Assembly: GCA_046345315.1 (NCBI GenBank)
Contig: JBKDKA010000091.1
Location: 1-64,000, forward strand
DNA from: F1-80-MAGs062 sp046345315
Lineage (GTDB): Bacteria; Planctomycetota; Planctomycetia; Planctomycetales; Planctomycetaceae
Length of the DNA: 64,000 bases
Direction: 5' to 3'
Shown here: piece by piece, positions 42,101-51,467 of the stretch
How positions within the stretch are numbered: position 1 is the stretch's first letter
How the letters are laid out: every line of letters starts with the position of its first letter
Made by a program: the position numbers and the translations under genes
The notes under the pieces: generated by a model
Databases searched by the model: none
What the model saw: the letters and a program-made list of their open reading frames with translations, nothing else
What the model was told of the DNA's origin: nothing

Positions 42101-45100
42101 CTCTGGATCGCATCTCCAGCCATCGCATGGTGGCTGAGTCGTCCGATCCTGACGAAGCCCACAGACCTGAAACCCGAACAGCTGCAGTTTCTCAGAAAAT
42201 GCTCCCGAAAAACCTGGCGATACTTCGAAACCTTCGTCACCGAAGAAGACAACTGGCTGCCTCCCGACAATGTGCAGATGAACCCCGATGAGGTCGTCGC
42301 TCACAGGACCAGTCCGACGAACATCGGAATCGCTCTGCTGGCCGATCTGGCTGCCCATGATTTTGGATATATCTCTGTCGGATGCCTTCTGGATCGGACT
42401 CAGAAAACCTTCGGCACGATGAACCGAATGGAACGCTATCGAGGCCATCTGTTCAACTGGTACGACACGCGAACGCTGATCCCGCTGGCTCCCCGTTATG
42501 TCTCCACCGTCGACAGCGGAAACCTTGCCGGTCAATTGCTTGTTCTTGGCAGTGGAATGCGACAGATGCTGGATGAAGATCTGCTGTCGAGTCATCTCTG
42601 CTGTGGTCTGGCCGATACGCTCAGCGTAGCTCTCGAGATGTCACAGGATTCGCCAATGATGACTTCCGGGCGAATCACCTCAACCGGGAGCCCACCGCAG
42701 ATCGACTCCGAGATCATTCGTCTGGTGCAACGTCAGCGAGAAGATCTCGAACGCTGTTCCACTCAGATACCTGTCGTATTTCATCTGCTGAGCAGACTGG
42801 TCATCGAGTCTGCTGACACGCTTGGCCGGGTGTCGGTCTGCGAACATCCGGAGTTCAGCTGGTGGCTGAGTGCTTTTGTACGCTCCTGCAGTGATCACAT
42901 TCAGGAAATTCAGCAACTGGCCGCGTGGGCGATATTGCCGCCACTGGAGAGTCCGAACGGAATCGTTACCCGCGAGCAGGAACAGCGACTGAGTGAAATT
43001 GACCGTCTTCTTTCTCTGCTGAATGATCATCCATCCCCTCGAGGCGTTCTTCAGCTGTCGGGGTTGCTGTTGCCGATTGTCGATGCTGCGATCACCGAAC
43101 AGTCTGCATCGTCAGGCACTGATAATGAGGCCGGTTGTGGAGCTCTGGAATGGCTGCGCCAGCTCCATCATGCGGTCACCTGTTCGTCGCAGTCGACTGC
43201 AACGAGAATTCAGTGCCTCGAAAGCGTGGCAGAACAGTGCTCCGAGTTCGCAGAGATGGACTTCGAGTTCCTTCACAACAAGTCACGAGACCTGTTCGCG
43301 ATCGGATTCAACGTCAGCGAAAACCGAATCGACAGCGGCTGTTACGATCTGCTTGCATCGGAATCGCGGCTGGCAAGCTTCGTTCTGATCGCTCAGGGGC
43401 ACTTCAGTCAGGAACACTGGTTCGCGCTGGGGCGGCTGCTGACCAGTGCCAGTGGAGCACCGGCGCTGCTCAGCTGGAGCGGTTCCATGTTTGAATACCT
43501 GATGCCGAAGCTCGTCATGCCAAGTTACGAAGGGACATTGCTTGATCAGACCTGTCGAGCCGTCGTTCGCAGGCAGATGAACTACGGCCGGCAGCGTGGG
43601 GTTCCCTGGGGCATTTCGGAGTCCGGCTACAATCTGCTCGATCGCAGTCTGAACTACCAGTATCGTGCGTTTGGTGTGCCCGGTCTGGGGCTCAAGCGAG
43701 GACTCGCGGAAGATCTGGTTATCGCACCGTATGCCACGTCACTGGCGCTGATGGTGGAACCGGAATCGGCCTGCCAGAATCTTGAACGACTGGCTCGAGA
43801 AGGGCGTGAGGGCGCCTATGGTTTCTTTGAGGCCGTGGACTACACTCCCTCGAGACTTCCGCCGGGAATGAACAGCATCACGATCAGGCAGGTGATGGCT
43901 CATCATGCAGGAATGAGCCTGTTGGCCATGGTCTATCTACTGCTCGATAAACCGATGCAGAGACGATTTTCGGCTGATCCGGCCTTTCGGTCCGTTGATC
44001 TGCTGCTTCATGAACGAGTACCCCGCGGTGCTGTTCCTGTGTTTCCGCATGCGATTGAAGCCCGAGCAACTCGCAGCGCGTCTGCCGAAGAAGCCGGAAC
44101 CATGCGAGTCTTCAGCGACCCGAACGGCCCTGTTCCTGAAGCTCATCTGCTTTCCAATGGACAGTACCACGTCGTGATCACGAGTGCAGGCGGGGGGTAC
44201 AGTCGCTGGCGAGACCTTGCCGTGACTCGCTGGCGCGAAGATGCAACTCGTGACTGCTGGGGAACCTTCTGCTTTCTGCGTGATGTGGAGAGCGGAAACG
44301 TCTGGTCAACGGCCTGGCACCCCACAGGCCGCGTCTCAAAGCAATATGAGGCGATCTTTACGGAAGCCCGTGCGGAGTTTCGACGAAGTGATGAACAGAT
44401 CGAGACTCACGCTGAGATCAGTGTATCTTCCGAGGATGATCTGGAACTTCGACGAGTTACTCTCACCAATCGTTCGGAGCGAAGCCGTACGATTGAGGTC
44501 ACGAGCTATGCTGAAGTTGTTCTTGCGACGCAGGCGCAGGACGAGTCGCATCCGGCCTTCAGCAATCTTTTCGTACAGACCGAAATTGTACAACCTCAGA
44601 ACGCGCTGTTCTGTACTCGTCGTCCACGATCTGCTGAAGAACACCCACCCTGGATGATTCACATGATGACGGTCGGAGGAACCAGTCCGAACAGTTCCGT
44701 GAACGAATATGTTGCAGAAAGCATTGTAAGTTACACTCCGTCATTCGAAACGGATCGGATGCGATTCATCGGACGAGGTCGAAGTCTCTCGTCACCGGCA
44801 GCCTTCGATGAGCGGACACCACTTTCGAATACGGTTGGCTCAACTCTTGATCCGATTGTCAGCATTCGACATCAGGTCGTCATTCATCCGGGAGAATCTG
44901 TTCGTATCGATATTGTGACCGGCGTTGCAGAAACACGAGCCGGCGTTCAGGTGATGGCGGAGAAATACAGCGACCCAAGTCTTGCGGACCGCGTTTTCGA
45001 ACTCGCCTGGACGCGTGGGCCAATCATGCTGCAGCAGCTGAATGTTTCCGAAGCTGACGCTCAGGCCTTCGGCAGACTTGCCGGTTCTGTGATCTTCGCT

Positions 45101-48004
45101 TCAGCACTGCGACGGGCACATCCGAGCGTACTCGCCCGGAATCGTCGCGGTCAGTCTGGTTTGTGGGGTTACGGAATCTCCGGGGATCTTCCGATTGTTC
45201 TGGTGAAGATTCGCGATTCAGAAAAGATTGAGTTGGTTCGCGAAGCGTTTCGGGCTCACGCCTACTGGAGAATGAAAGGGTTGAGCGTTGATCTTGTGAT
45301 CTGGAACGAAGACGACACCGTGTATCGTCAGTCGCTTCAGGATTCGATCATGGATGCATTTGCTGCAAGCCCGGCCTCAGCGCTGATGGATCGGCCAGGA
45401 GGCATTTTCATTCGGCGAGGCGAACAGATTTCTGAGGAAGATCGGTCACTTCTCCAGACGGTCGCAAGAGTTGTCCTGAAGGATGATGCCGGAACGCTGG
45501 GAGAACAGGCCGACCGTCGAGCTCGAGTCGAACCATTTCCACCGCCGCTCCGTCTGAGTATTCCCGTCCATAGAATCATTGCAGCTGCAGATCCGGCTCC
45601 ACGAGATCTGGAATACTTCAACGGGGTTGGCGGATTCAGCCGGGACGGCCGCGAGTATGTGACTCTGCTGAAACCCGGTACAGCGACTCCTGCACCGTGG
45701 GTCAATGTGATTGCCAATTCTCAGATCGGGACCGTCATCTCAGAGAGTGGCAGCGCCTATTCGTGGGTCGACAACAGTCATGAGTTTCGGCTGACACCCT
45801 GGACCAATGATCCGGTGACCGATGGTTGCGGGGAAGCGTACTATCTGCGTGATGATGAGACCGGTCGCTTCTGGTCACCGTCACCGTTACCGGCACGCGG
45901 TACGAATACGTACCTCTCACGACACGGTTTTGGATACAGCATTTTCGATTATACACAGGACGGAATTACAACGGAGTTGTGTGTCTATGTTGCCATTGAT
46001 GCCCCGGTGAAATTTGCGAGGATCAGAATCCGAAATCATTCCGGACGAACGCGGCAACTGTCTGTCACCGGCTACTGGGAATGGGTTCTGGGTGAACTTC
46101 GCAGCAGATCGCAGATGCATGTCATGACCGAAGTGGATGCTGTCACCGGAGCGATTTTTGCAAGAAACCATTACAGTCCTGAGTTTGCTGAAAAGATTGC
46201 GTTCGCAAACTGCAGTGAGACGATTCGAACGGTCACCGCCGATCGATCTGAGTTTCTCGGGCGTAACGGCACCTCATCACGTCCCGCTGCCATGAATCGT
46301 TCTCGACTTGCGGGGCGAATGGGCGCGGGGCTGGATCCCTGTGCCGCGATTCAGACAAAACTGAACATGATCGACGGTGAAGAGAAGGTCATCGTTTTCA
46401 CAACTGGCGCTGGCAACGGCGAAGAGCACACTCGACGCCTGGTGCAGCAGTTTCAGGGTGACGGGAACGCTCAGAAGGCTCTGGAGGGAGTCTGGCATTT
46501 CTGGAGTCGCACGCTGGGTGCTGTGCATGTGGAAACTCCCGATCCGGCTGTCAATTTCCTCGCCAATGGATGGCTGATTTATCAGACACTGGCGTGCCGC
46601 ATGTGGGCTCGGTCTGGCTTCTACCAGTCTGGTGGAGCCTACGGCTTTCGTGATCAGCTTCAGGATGCCATGGCGCTCATTCATGCGGCACCCGAACTGC
46701 TTCGTGAACATCTGCTTCGAGCCTGTTCACGTCAGTTTCGTGAGGGCGATGTGCAGCACTGGTGGCACCCTCCGGCTGGAAGAGGCGTTCGAACACATTT
46801 CTCTGACGACTTTCTGTGGCTTCCGGTGGCGCTATGCCGGTATGTGCGGATGACAGGTGATACCGGTATCCTTGAGGAACGAATTCCTTTTCTGAGTGCC
46901 CGCCCCCTGCATGCTCACGAAGAAGCGAACTATGACCTGCCGACGGTCTCTGACGATGTCGGCACTGTGTATGAACATGCGCTGCGAGCGATCGACAATG
47001 GTCTGAGATTTGGTGTTCACGGTCTGCCACTGATGGGATGCGGAGACTGGAACGACGGCATGAATCTCGTCGGCCATCTCGGCCAGGGCGAAAGCGTCTG
47101 GCTGGCATTCTTCCAGTACGATGTCCTGAATCAGTTCGCTGAACTGGCTCAGCGCAGGAATGAGGTGGCAACGGCAGAACGACTGATGATGGAAGCGGGA
47201 CGACTCCGTGGCCATATCGAACACAATGGGTGGGATGGTGAATGGTATCGTCGGGCTTACTTCGACGACGGGACTCCCCTGGGATCTTCTCAGAACGCGG
47301 AGTGCCAGATCGATTCAATCTCTCAGAGCTGGTCGATTCTGTCCGGAGCGGGAACGCAGGAACGCTGTCGCCAGGCTATGGAAAGCGTCGATCGAAGGCT
47401 TGTTCGAACGGATGCGAAGCTGATCCAGTTGCTGGATCCTCCGTTCGATCATTCCGACCTGAATCCCGGATATATCAAAGGCTACGTTCCCGGCGTTCGC
47501 GAGAACGGTGGGCAGTACACCCACAGCGCGATCTGGACCGTCATGGCGTTTGCCGCGATGGGCAACTCAGAGCGAGCGTGGGAGCTGTTCAATATGTTCA
47601 ACCCCGTGAACCTCGGAGCCACGCCGGAGGGGCTCAGTACCTATCGAGTTGAACCTTACGTTGTTGCGGCCGATGTCTACGGCGTCGCGCCTCATCAGGG
47701 ACGCGGCGGCTGGACATGGTATACGGGATCATCCGGCTGGATGTATCGCCTGATCACAGAGTCACTTCTGGGTCTGCGTCTGGATGTCAATCGTCTGCAT
47801 TTCAGTCCGCAGCCTCCGAAAGCATGGCCGTCGTTCAGAATTCACTATCGCTTTCATGAGACTGTTTACCACATCACCGTTCAGAACGGTGGCGAAACCA
47901 GAACGGTACGCTGCATCAGGCTTGATGGGATCGAGCAGAACGGGCTGTCAGTGCCACTTATCAATGATCAGGAAAGTCATCAGGTGGAAATCGAGATGGC
48001 ATAG
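39140..48004 (+). CDS. ndvB: Cyclic beta-1,2-glucan synthase (NdvB/ChvB family)
   Basis: About 2,954 aa, close to the family's usual length. Order: an N-terminal soluble part, membrane helices (LTIYVSVITVLTMFILVTF and following), a GT84 glycosyltransferase core with DTDTQLPRD (about residue 640) and SRRHRWMRGDWQIAAWL, and more helices. A glycoamylase-like region follows (NYQYRAFGVPGLGLKRGL, MAHHAGMSLLAMVYLLLD). Two carbohydrate-binding repeats come next, and a C-terminal GH94 phosphorylase domain with CGDWNDGMNLVG (about residue 2635) and GYVPGVRENGGQYTH. The enzyme makes, sizes and cyclises periplasmic beta-1,2-glucan used in osmotic adaptation. The start is uncertain: ATG 38990 or 39140; neither has a good Shine-Dalgarno. 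Confidence 0.93.
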   Translation: MRLTQFSERLNRMMHWPTTKCHATHSPSPEKPPLRAELLNVDQLERHARSIASAHGLSTGVVPDKLLPRLAENEIVLVNTYDLVTAAAARNRRIAPAAEWLLDNFYLIEEQIRSTRRLLPRSYSSELPGIASGPGSDFPRVYSIALELIAHTDGRMDCASLTGFLTAYQSVVPLKLGELWAMPLMLRLALIENLRRVAVRIAQGRCDRDQASDWAEQMIRTVEQKPTDLVLVLADMARESPPLTGAFLAELTRHLQGQNPSFAFAGSWLEQRLSDQGQTTEQLILAEGQAQAADQVSIGNSITSLRFLAVNDWRRFVADQSLVEQTLTGDPSGIYSRMDFATRDRYRHAVEAIARRSSCTEYDVARRAVQLAEAELKDHNDPRMHHVGYFLIDQGRPALERLVQMRLTAGVIVEKFRRRHPLTIYVSVITVLTMFILVTFRKINGDPELRLWSACLLAIPVLMCAVQLSIGVVHWLMTRLISPQALPRMDFLEGIPAEHRTLVVVPTMLSNASAVERLLEGLEIRYLANRQSNLHLALLTDLEDAAEMTCPGDAALIEQVSDGIRELALKYNEDRTDIFFLMHRDRRWNPQEAVWMGYERKRGKLADLNAALRGATDRFSHVVGNLSALQQVRYVITLDTDTQLPRDSARDMVAAMAHPLNRPVLGESGEHVIQGYTILQPRVGVSLPSAYRSWFVRLMGGDAGVDPYTRVVSDVYQDMFAEGSFIGKGIYDVDTFDRRCGDFPENRILSHDLLESCYCRSALLTDVVLYEDYPSSYTADVSRRHRWMRGDWQIAAWLMPRVRSLAADYVGNPISSLSRWKILDNLRRSLVSASMLAVLLVTWIVAPLSTAFLVTICIVSVVTLPVVLSSVTGMLIKQTDVPLRTHVVTAAAATVRPFAQCLFTLTFLPYEACISLDAILRTLIRVHWTRSRLLEWKTFSDTNQSVRSDMRGFFREMMAAPAVSLFTSVTLLLTNPSSLMIAAPLLLLWIASPAIAWWLSRPILTKPTDLKPEQLQFLRKCSRKTWRYFETFVTEEDNWLPPDNVQMNPDEVVAHRTSPTNIGIALLADLAAHDFGYISVGCLLDRTQKTFGTMNRMERYRGHLFNWYDTRTLIPLAPRYVSTVDSGNLAGQLLVLGSGMRQMLDEDLLSSHLCCGLADTLSVALEMSQDSPMMTSGRITSTGSPPQIDSEIIRLVQRQREDLERCSTQIPVVFHLLSRLVIESADTLGRVSVCEHPEFSWWLSAFVRSCSDHIQEIQQLAAWAILPPLESPNGIVTREQEQRLSEIDRLLSLLNDHPSPRGVLQLSGLLLPIVDAAITEQSASSGTDNEAGCGALEWLRQLHHAVTCSSQSTATRIQCLESVAEQCSEFAEMDFEFLHNKSRDLFAIGFNVSENRIDSGCYDLLASESRLASFVLIAQGHFSQEHWFALGRLLTSASGAPALLSWSGSMFEYLMPKLVMPSYEGTLLDQTCRAVVRRQMNYGRQRGVPWGISESGYNLLDRSLNYQYRAFGVPGLGLKRGLAEDLVIAPYATSLALMVEPESACQNLERLAREGREGAYGFFEAVDYTPSRLPPGMNSITIRQVMAHHAGMSLLAMVYLLLDKPMQRRFSADPAFRSVDLLLHERVPRGAVPVFPHAIEARATRSASAEEAGTMRVFSDPNGPVPEAHLLSNGQYHVVITSAGGGYSRWRDLAVTRWREDATRDCWGTFCFLRDVESGNVWSTAWHPTGRVSKQYEAIFTEARAEFRRSDEQIETHAEISVSSEDDLELRRVTLTNRSERSRTIEVTSYAEVVLATQAQDESHPAFSNLFVQTEIVQPQNALFCTRRPRSAEEHPPWMIHMMTVGGTSPNSSVNEYVAESIVSYTPSFETDRMRFIGRGRSLSSPAAFDERTPLSNTVGSTLDPIVSIRHQVVIHPGESVRIDIVTGVAETRAGVQVMAEKYSDPSLADRVFELAWTRGPIMLQQLNVSEADAQAFGRLAGSVIFASALRRAHPSVLARNRRGQSGLWGYGISGDLPIVLVKIRDSEKIELVREAFRAHAYWRMKGLSVDLVIWNEDDTVYRQSLQDSIMDAFAASPASALMDRPGGIFIRRGEQISEEDRSLLQTVARVVLKDDAGTLGEQADRRARVEPFPPPLRLSIPVHRIIAAADPAPRDLEYFNGVGGFSRDGREYVTLLKPGTATPAPWVNVIANSQIGTVISESGSAYSWVDNSHEFRLTPWTNDPVTDGCGEAYYLRDDETGRFWSPSPLPARGTNTYLSRHGFGYSIFDYTQDGITTELCVYVAIDAPVKFARIRIRNHSGRTRQLSVTGYWEWVLGELRSRSQMHVMTEVDAVTGAIFARNHYSPEFAEKIAFANCSETIRTVTADRSEFLGRNGTSSRPAAMNRSRLAGRMGAGLDPCAAIQTKLNMIDGEEKVIVFTTGAGNGEEHTRRLVQQFQGDGNAQKALEGVWHFWSRTLGAVHVETPDPAVNFLANGWLIYQTLACRMWARSGFYQSGGAYGFRDQLQDAMALIHAAPELLREHLLRACSRQFREGDVQHWWHPPAGRGVRTHFSDDFLWLPVALCRYVRMTGDTGILEERIPFLSARPLHAHEEANYDLPTVSDDVGTVYEHALRAIDNGLRFGVHGLPLMGCGDWNDGMNLVGHLGQGESVWLAFFQYDVLNQFAELAQRRNEVATAERLMMEAGRLRGHIEHNGWDGEWYRRAYFDDGTPLGSSQNAECQIDSISQSWSILSGAGTQERCRQAMESVDRRLVRTDAKLIQLLDPPFDHSDLNPGYIKGYVPGVRENGGQYTHSAIWTVMAFAAMGNSERAWELFNMFNPVNLGATPEGLSTYRVEPYVVAADVYGVAPHQGRGGWTWYTGSSGWMYRLITESLLGLRLDVNRLHFSPQPPKAWPSFRIHYRFHETVYHITVQNGGETRTVRCIRLDGIEQNGLSVPLINDQESHQVEIEMA

Positions 48005-48046
48005 TTCTGCCAGGTGCTGGTTCACCGCGATCTTCCGGGCGTTTGA

Positions 48047-49521
48047 TTACTCCATCTGAATTTCGTTCATCACGCGTCCGATTTCTTCGATGGCAGCGAT
48101 TGCGCCTCGGCTGGCATTCCGAATGGAATCAATTCTGACGCTGATGTCGTTCGCGGACTTTGATGTTTCCTGGGAGAGCGTCTTCACTTCCTGAGCGACA
48201 ACGGCAAAGCCTTTTCCAGCGGTTCCCGCTCGAGCGGCCTCGATGGTTGCATTCAGAGCGAGAAGATTTGTCTGCTCCGCAATGTCACCGATCAACTTGA
48301 TTACGCCGCCGATTTCTGAACCGCTCCGGTCGAGCTGCGACATGGTTTTGGTTGCGGCTTCCACCACAACGAGTACTTCCTGAACGCCTTCGTGAAGACC
48401 GGCAGATCGTTTTTTGGTTCGCTCATTGTCCATGATCCGACCGAGTGTCTGTGAGACGAGATCGGCCACGAGCTGGAGGGCTTCCAGCCGTCCTTTCGAC
48501 AGAGTGAATGTTTGCGTGGAGAAGAAATCCATCGTCCCCTGAACCTCGCCGGACAGAATCACCGGGAAGCAGACGCCGGCTCGCACACCAGCTCGCTTTG
48601 CACTCTGCAGCAGTCTCTGACCTCGCCGATGTCAGGGGTAAACTGTAATGATCGCGTAGACCATGCTCGTCCGGAAAGCCCGACGCCCCTCGCGAAACTG
48701 GCGGATAGGGTCACGTCACGGAACTCTTTGCTCACGGTTCCGGATTCCACCTCAAATCGCAGCTCAGTTCCTCCAGGAGACATCCGCCAGAAAGAACCAT
48801 AATTCCAGTTGAAACTCTGGCGAACTGCATCAAGAGCCATTCGAACCGCATGATCGCAGGTTTCTGCCGTGGAAATGGCTCGAATGACATCAGAGATCGC
48901 ATTGCTGTTCTGTCTTGCCTCGGTCTGAAGTTCAATCTCATGCAGTTTCTTCAGCGTGGCGGAGACGAGCTTTCCGACTGCGCGAAACACCTCCAGTCGG
49001 GAAGCCGACAATTCGATTCTCTGATTCGTGAAAAAATCCATCGTGCCGATGACGCTTCCGTTGAGATAGATCGGGAAGCAGATTCCGGAACGAACTCCCG
49101 CAGTCCGCGCGACGGGTGCACGGCAGCAGTCGGACACATCTCCGATATCCGGCACAAACAGGACATCTTCCTGTTCCCAGACACGTCCACTCAGACCAAC
49201 ACCTCGACGGAATGAGGACCTTCGGGTGATTTCAGCAAACTCCGGATTCACCTCACCGGATTCGACAGCGAACCTCAGTTCATCGGCATCCCGATCAATC
49301 TGCCAGAACGAGGCATACTGCCATCCGAATGCAGTTCGAACTGCGGCGAGTGCACTGCTGATGGCTTCAGAAAAGGAATCAGCTGCCTGAATCAGCTCGA
49401 TCACGCTCGCAAGCGCGGAAACGTTTTCAATGGATTCCTGATATCTTTCTTTCCAGATCAACGAAGGACGCAGGATCTTTACGAGTCGACGTTGAAGTGA
49501 TCTTTCGGTTGTCTCAGACAT
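48047..49521 (-). pseudogene. Two-GAF chemoreceptor-like signalling protein, frameshifted
   Basis: The reverse-strand frames 49521-48559 and 48586-48047 together encode GAF (about 35-190), GAF (about 205-370) and a short methyl-accepting signalling domain (SEIGGVIKLIGDIAEQTNLL, LNATIEAARAGTAGKGFAVV). The break falls in the second GAF: the first frame ends after DCCRVQ, and the other resumes with AKRAGVRAGVCFPV, matching the first GAF's APVARTAGVRSGICFPI. One base appears lost near 48602-48610. No membrane helix, so it would be cytosolic. Without the frameshift it would be about 490 aa. Mutation or assembly error cannot be separated here. Confidence 0.85.
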
Positions 49522-49866
49522 GATTCATCAACTCCGGTGTGGATCGTTTCTTATTTTTGAAGGTTCAGATTTCTGGATCAGGGATTGCTGTTGATTCCGA
49601 GATCCGAACGATGTGCTTTCGGCCTGATGCAGAGACAGCGGGGATGCTGTTTTCAGTATCGAAAGCGGTACCCCATCGATCGCAGAAAAATCTGATGTCG
49701 ATGGATTCTGCCGGATCTGAGCGGCTCAGTGGTCAGTGACTTCGGCATGGGAGTACTGACTGCTTTGGCACTGAATGCAGAACGTCGGCGCGATGACGAA
49801 CCGGAAGGTTCCCCGTGGCCGTCTGTCTACGTCTTCTGCGATTATGGAACCGTTGAAGCGATCCGA
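49522..49866. other. Intergenic region; nothing recognised
   Basis: Some 345 bases between two reverse-strand genes. I see no gene, repeat or clear terminator. Confidence 0.45.
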
Positions 49867-51387
49867 TCAATCCATCGTTGCCTGTTCACCGGCACTGAGG
49901 ATTTCGAGGATCTCTGCGGGCTGAGCGGCAGTTCTCAGGCGAGCAGGAATGAAGTCGCTTTCATCAAGCAGAGTGGCGATGACGGCCTGAAGTCTCTGAT
50001 GGACGCGAGGCTGGCCGGAAGGAGTCAGCAGAACAAAAAGCAGGTGAGCCCGTTCTGTGGTTCCGCGATAGGGAATTCCCTGTTCCGATCGAATCACAAT
50101 CACCACGGCCTTCTGTAGCCCCGGCAGACGAGCATGAGGCATGCCGAGGTTTCGGCCAAGGTAAGTTTCGATCAGACGTTCACGTTCTTCAACGGCTCGA
50201 ATGATCTGATCAGCCGGAACTGGAAGTGAGGCCGGCTTCATTCTCTTCAGAGCCTGACGCAGTGCATCGATCACGCTTTCAGCTTCGATGTTCAGCTGAA
50301 TACGATCCTCCACAATCGCATCCGAGAGGCTGATTGGTTCTTCGTCTTCGAACTCATCACGGATCGTTCCGACGATTTCTTCGATCACGTCTTCCAGTGT
50401 AAGAAATCCGGTCCAGTCACCTTTTGTATTTCGAACGATCGCAACATGAATTCGTTTCTTCTGCATTTCAGAAAGAACGGATTCCAGCAACGTTGTCTCT
50501 TCACAGACGATCGCCGGTCGGACCCGAGATTTCAGATCCATCTGGTTGTCGCCTGTCAGAAGCATGTCCTTCAGGTGCACGATACCGACCGGATCACCAA
50601 AGTCAGCGGGGATCAGAGGATACCGACTGAACCGAAATCGCCGAGCAAGCTGCAGATTCTCTTCCCATGTTCGTGACATATTCATGCACTGAACCTGGGA
50701 TCTGGGACGCATGGCATCACGCACGACGAGTTCACCCAGGTCGAACACATTTTCCAGGAACAGAAGTCGGCGGAATGTCATCAGTCCGTGTGACTGTGAC
50801 TGGTTCAGAAGAATTCGAAGCTCATCTTCACTGTGCGTGTCGTGATGTCCGAAAGCACCGAGTCCCATCAGCTTGAGAGCGATGTTCGCTGAACCATTCA
50901 GAACCCAGAGTGGAAGTGCAAACAGACTTCTGAAGACTCGCAGCGGTGGAGCCGTCAGGAGCGCCGATCGATCCGTGCGGCGAATCGCCATGGACTTCGG
51001 AATCAGCTCGCCGACAAGAATATGCAGGTAGCTGACAATCAGGTAACTGATCGCGAAGGCAACTCCGTGCGATGTCAGTAATGCTGCGGCTTCATCCTGC
51101 GGAAACAATCCGGTCCATCGCATGACCGGCTCGACCAGTCGGACGACAGCAGGCTCCGCGACGAACCCCAGACCGATCGACGTAAACGTGATTCCGACCT
51201 GGCAGACGGAAAGGTATTCATCCATGTGGTCCTGAATACTCTGAGCTGCTTCGGCGCCTCGCACACCATCATTGAGCAGTTCCCGAACGCGGGATGGACG
51301 CATCTTGACCGCAGCGAATTCTGCAAGGACGAAGAATCCGTTGAGGATAATCAGCAGGACAGCAATCAGCAGGAACGCAATAACCAT
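49867..51387 (-). CDS. CNNM/DUF21-CBS membrane protein with C-terminal EIIA-like domain
   Basis: A 506-aa protein. The DUF21 (CNNM) domain (residues 1-190) is a four-helix membrane unit: AVLLIILNGFFVLAEFAAVK, ITFTSIGLGFVAEPAVVRLV. Two CBS motifs follow (about 205-330, MRPRSQVQCMNMS..., VAIVRNTKGDWTGFLTLEDV). Relatives normally end in a CorC/HlyC domain. Here residues 345-500 read as a PTS EIIA type 2 domain: ISLSDAIVEDRIQLNIEAES, VEERERLIETYLGRNLGMPHARLP..., LLFVLLTPSGQPRVHQRLQA, with the phospho-His in GMPHARL (about residue 417). CNNM proteins are linked to Mg or Co efflux. The EIIA end suggests control by phosphotransfer (inference). Confidence 0.85.
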   Translation of the reverse strand: MVIAFLLIAVLLIILNGFFVLAEFAAVKMRPSRVRELLNDGVRGAEAAQSIQDHMDEYLSVCQVGITFTSIGLGFVAEPAVVRLVEPVMRWTGLFPQDEAAALLTSHGVAFAISYLIVSYLHILVGELIPKSMAIRRTDRSALLTAPPLRVFRSLFALPLWVLNGSANIALKLMGLGAFGHHDTHSEDELRILLNQSQSHGLMTFRRLLFLENVFDLGELVVRDAMRPRSQVQCMNMSRTWEENLQLARRFRFSRYPLIPADFGDPVGIVHLKDMLLTGDNQMDLKSRVRPAIVCEETTLLESVLSEMQKKRIHVAIVRNTKGDWTGFLTLEDVIEEIVGTIRDEFEDEEPISLSDAIVEDRIQLNIEAESVIDALRQALKRMKPASLPVPADQIIRAVEERERLIETYLGRNLGMPHARLPGLQKAVVIVIRSEQGIPYRGTTERAHLLFVLLTPSGQPRVHQRLQAVIATLLDESDFIPARLRTAAQPAEILEILSAGEQATMD

Positions 51388-51467
51388 TCAAATCGTCTTT
51401 TCAGGAACTCTGTCAGGAGATGCAGCAGGGCTTCCGCGGAACTCCAGAGCACCACGGCAGGCTGATC

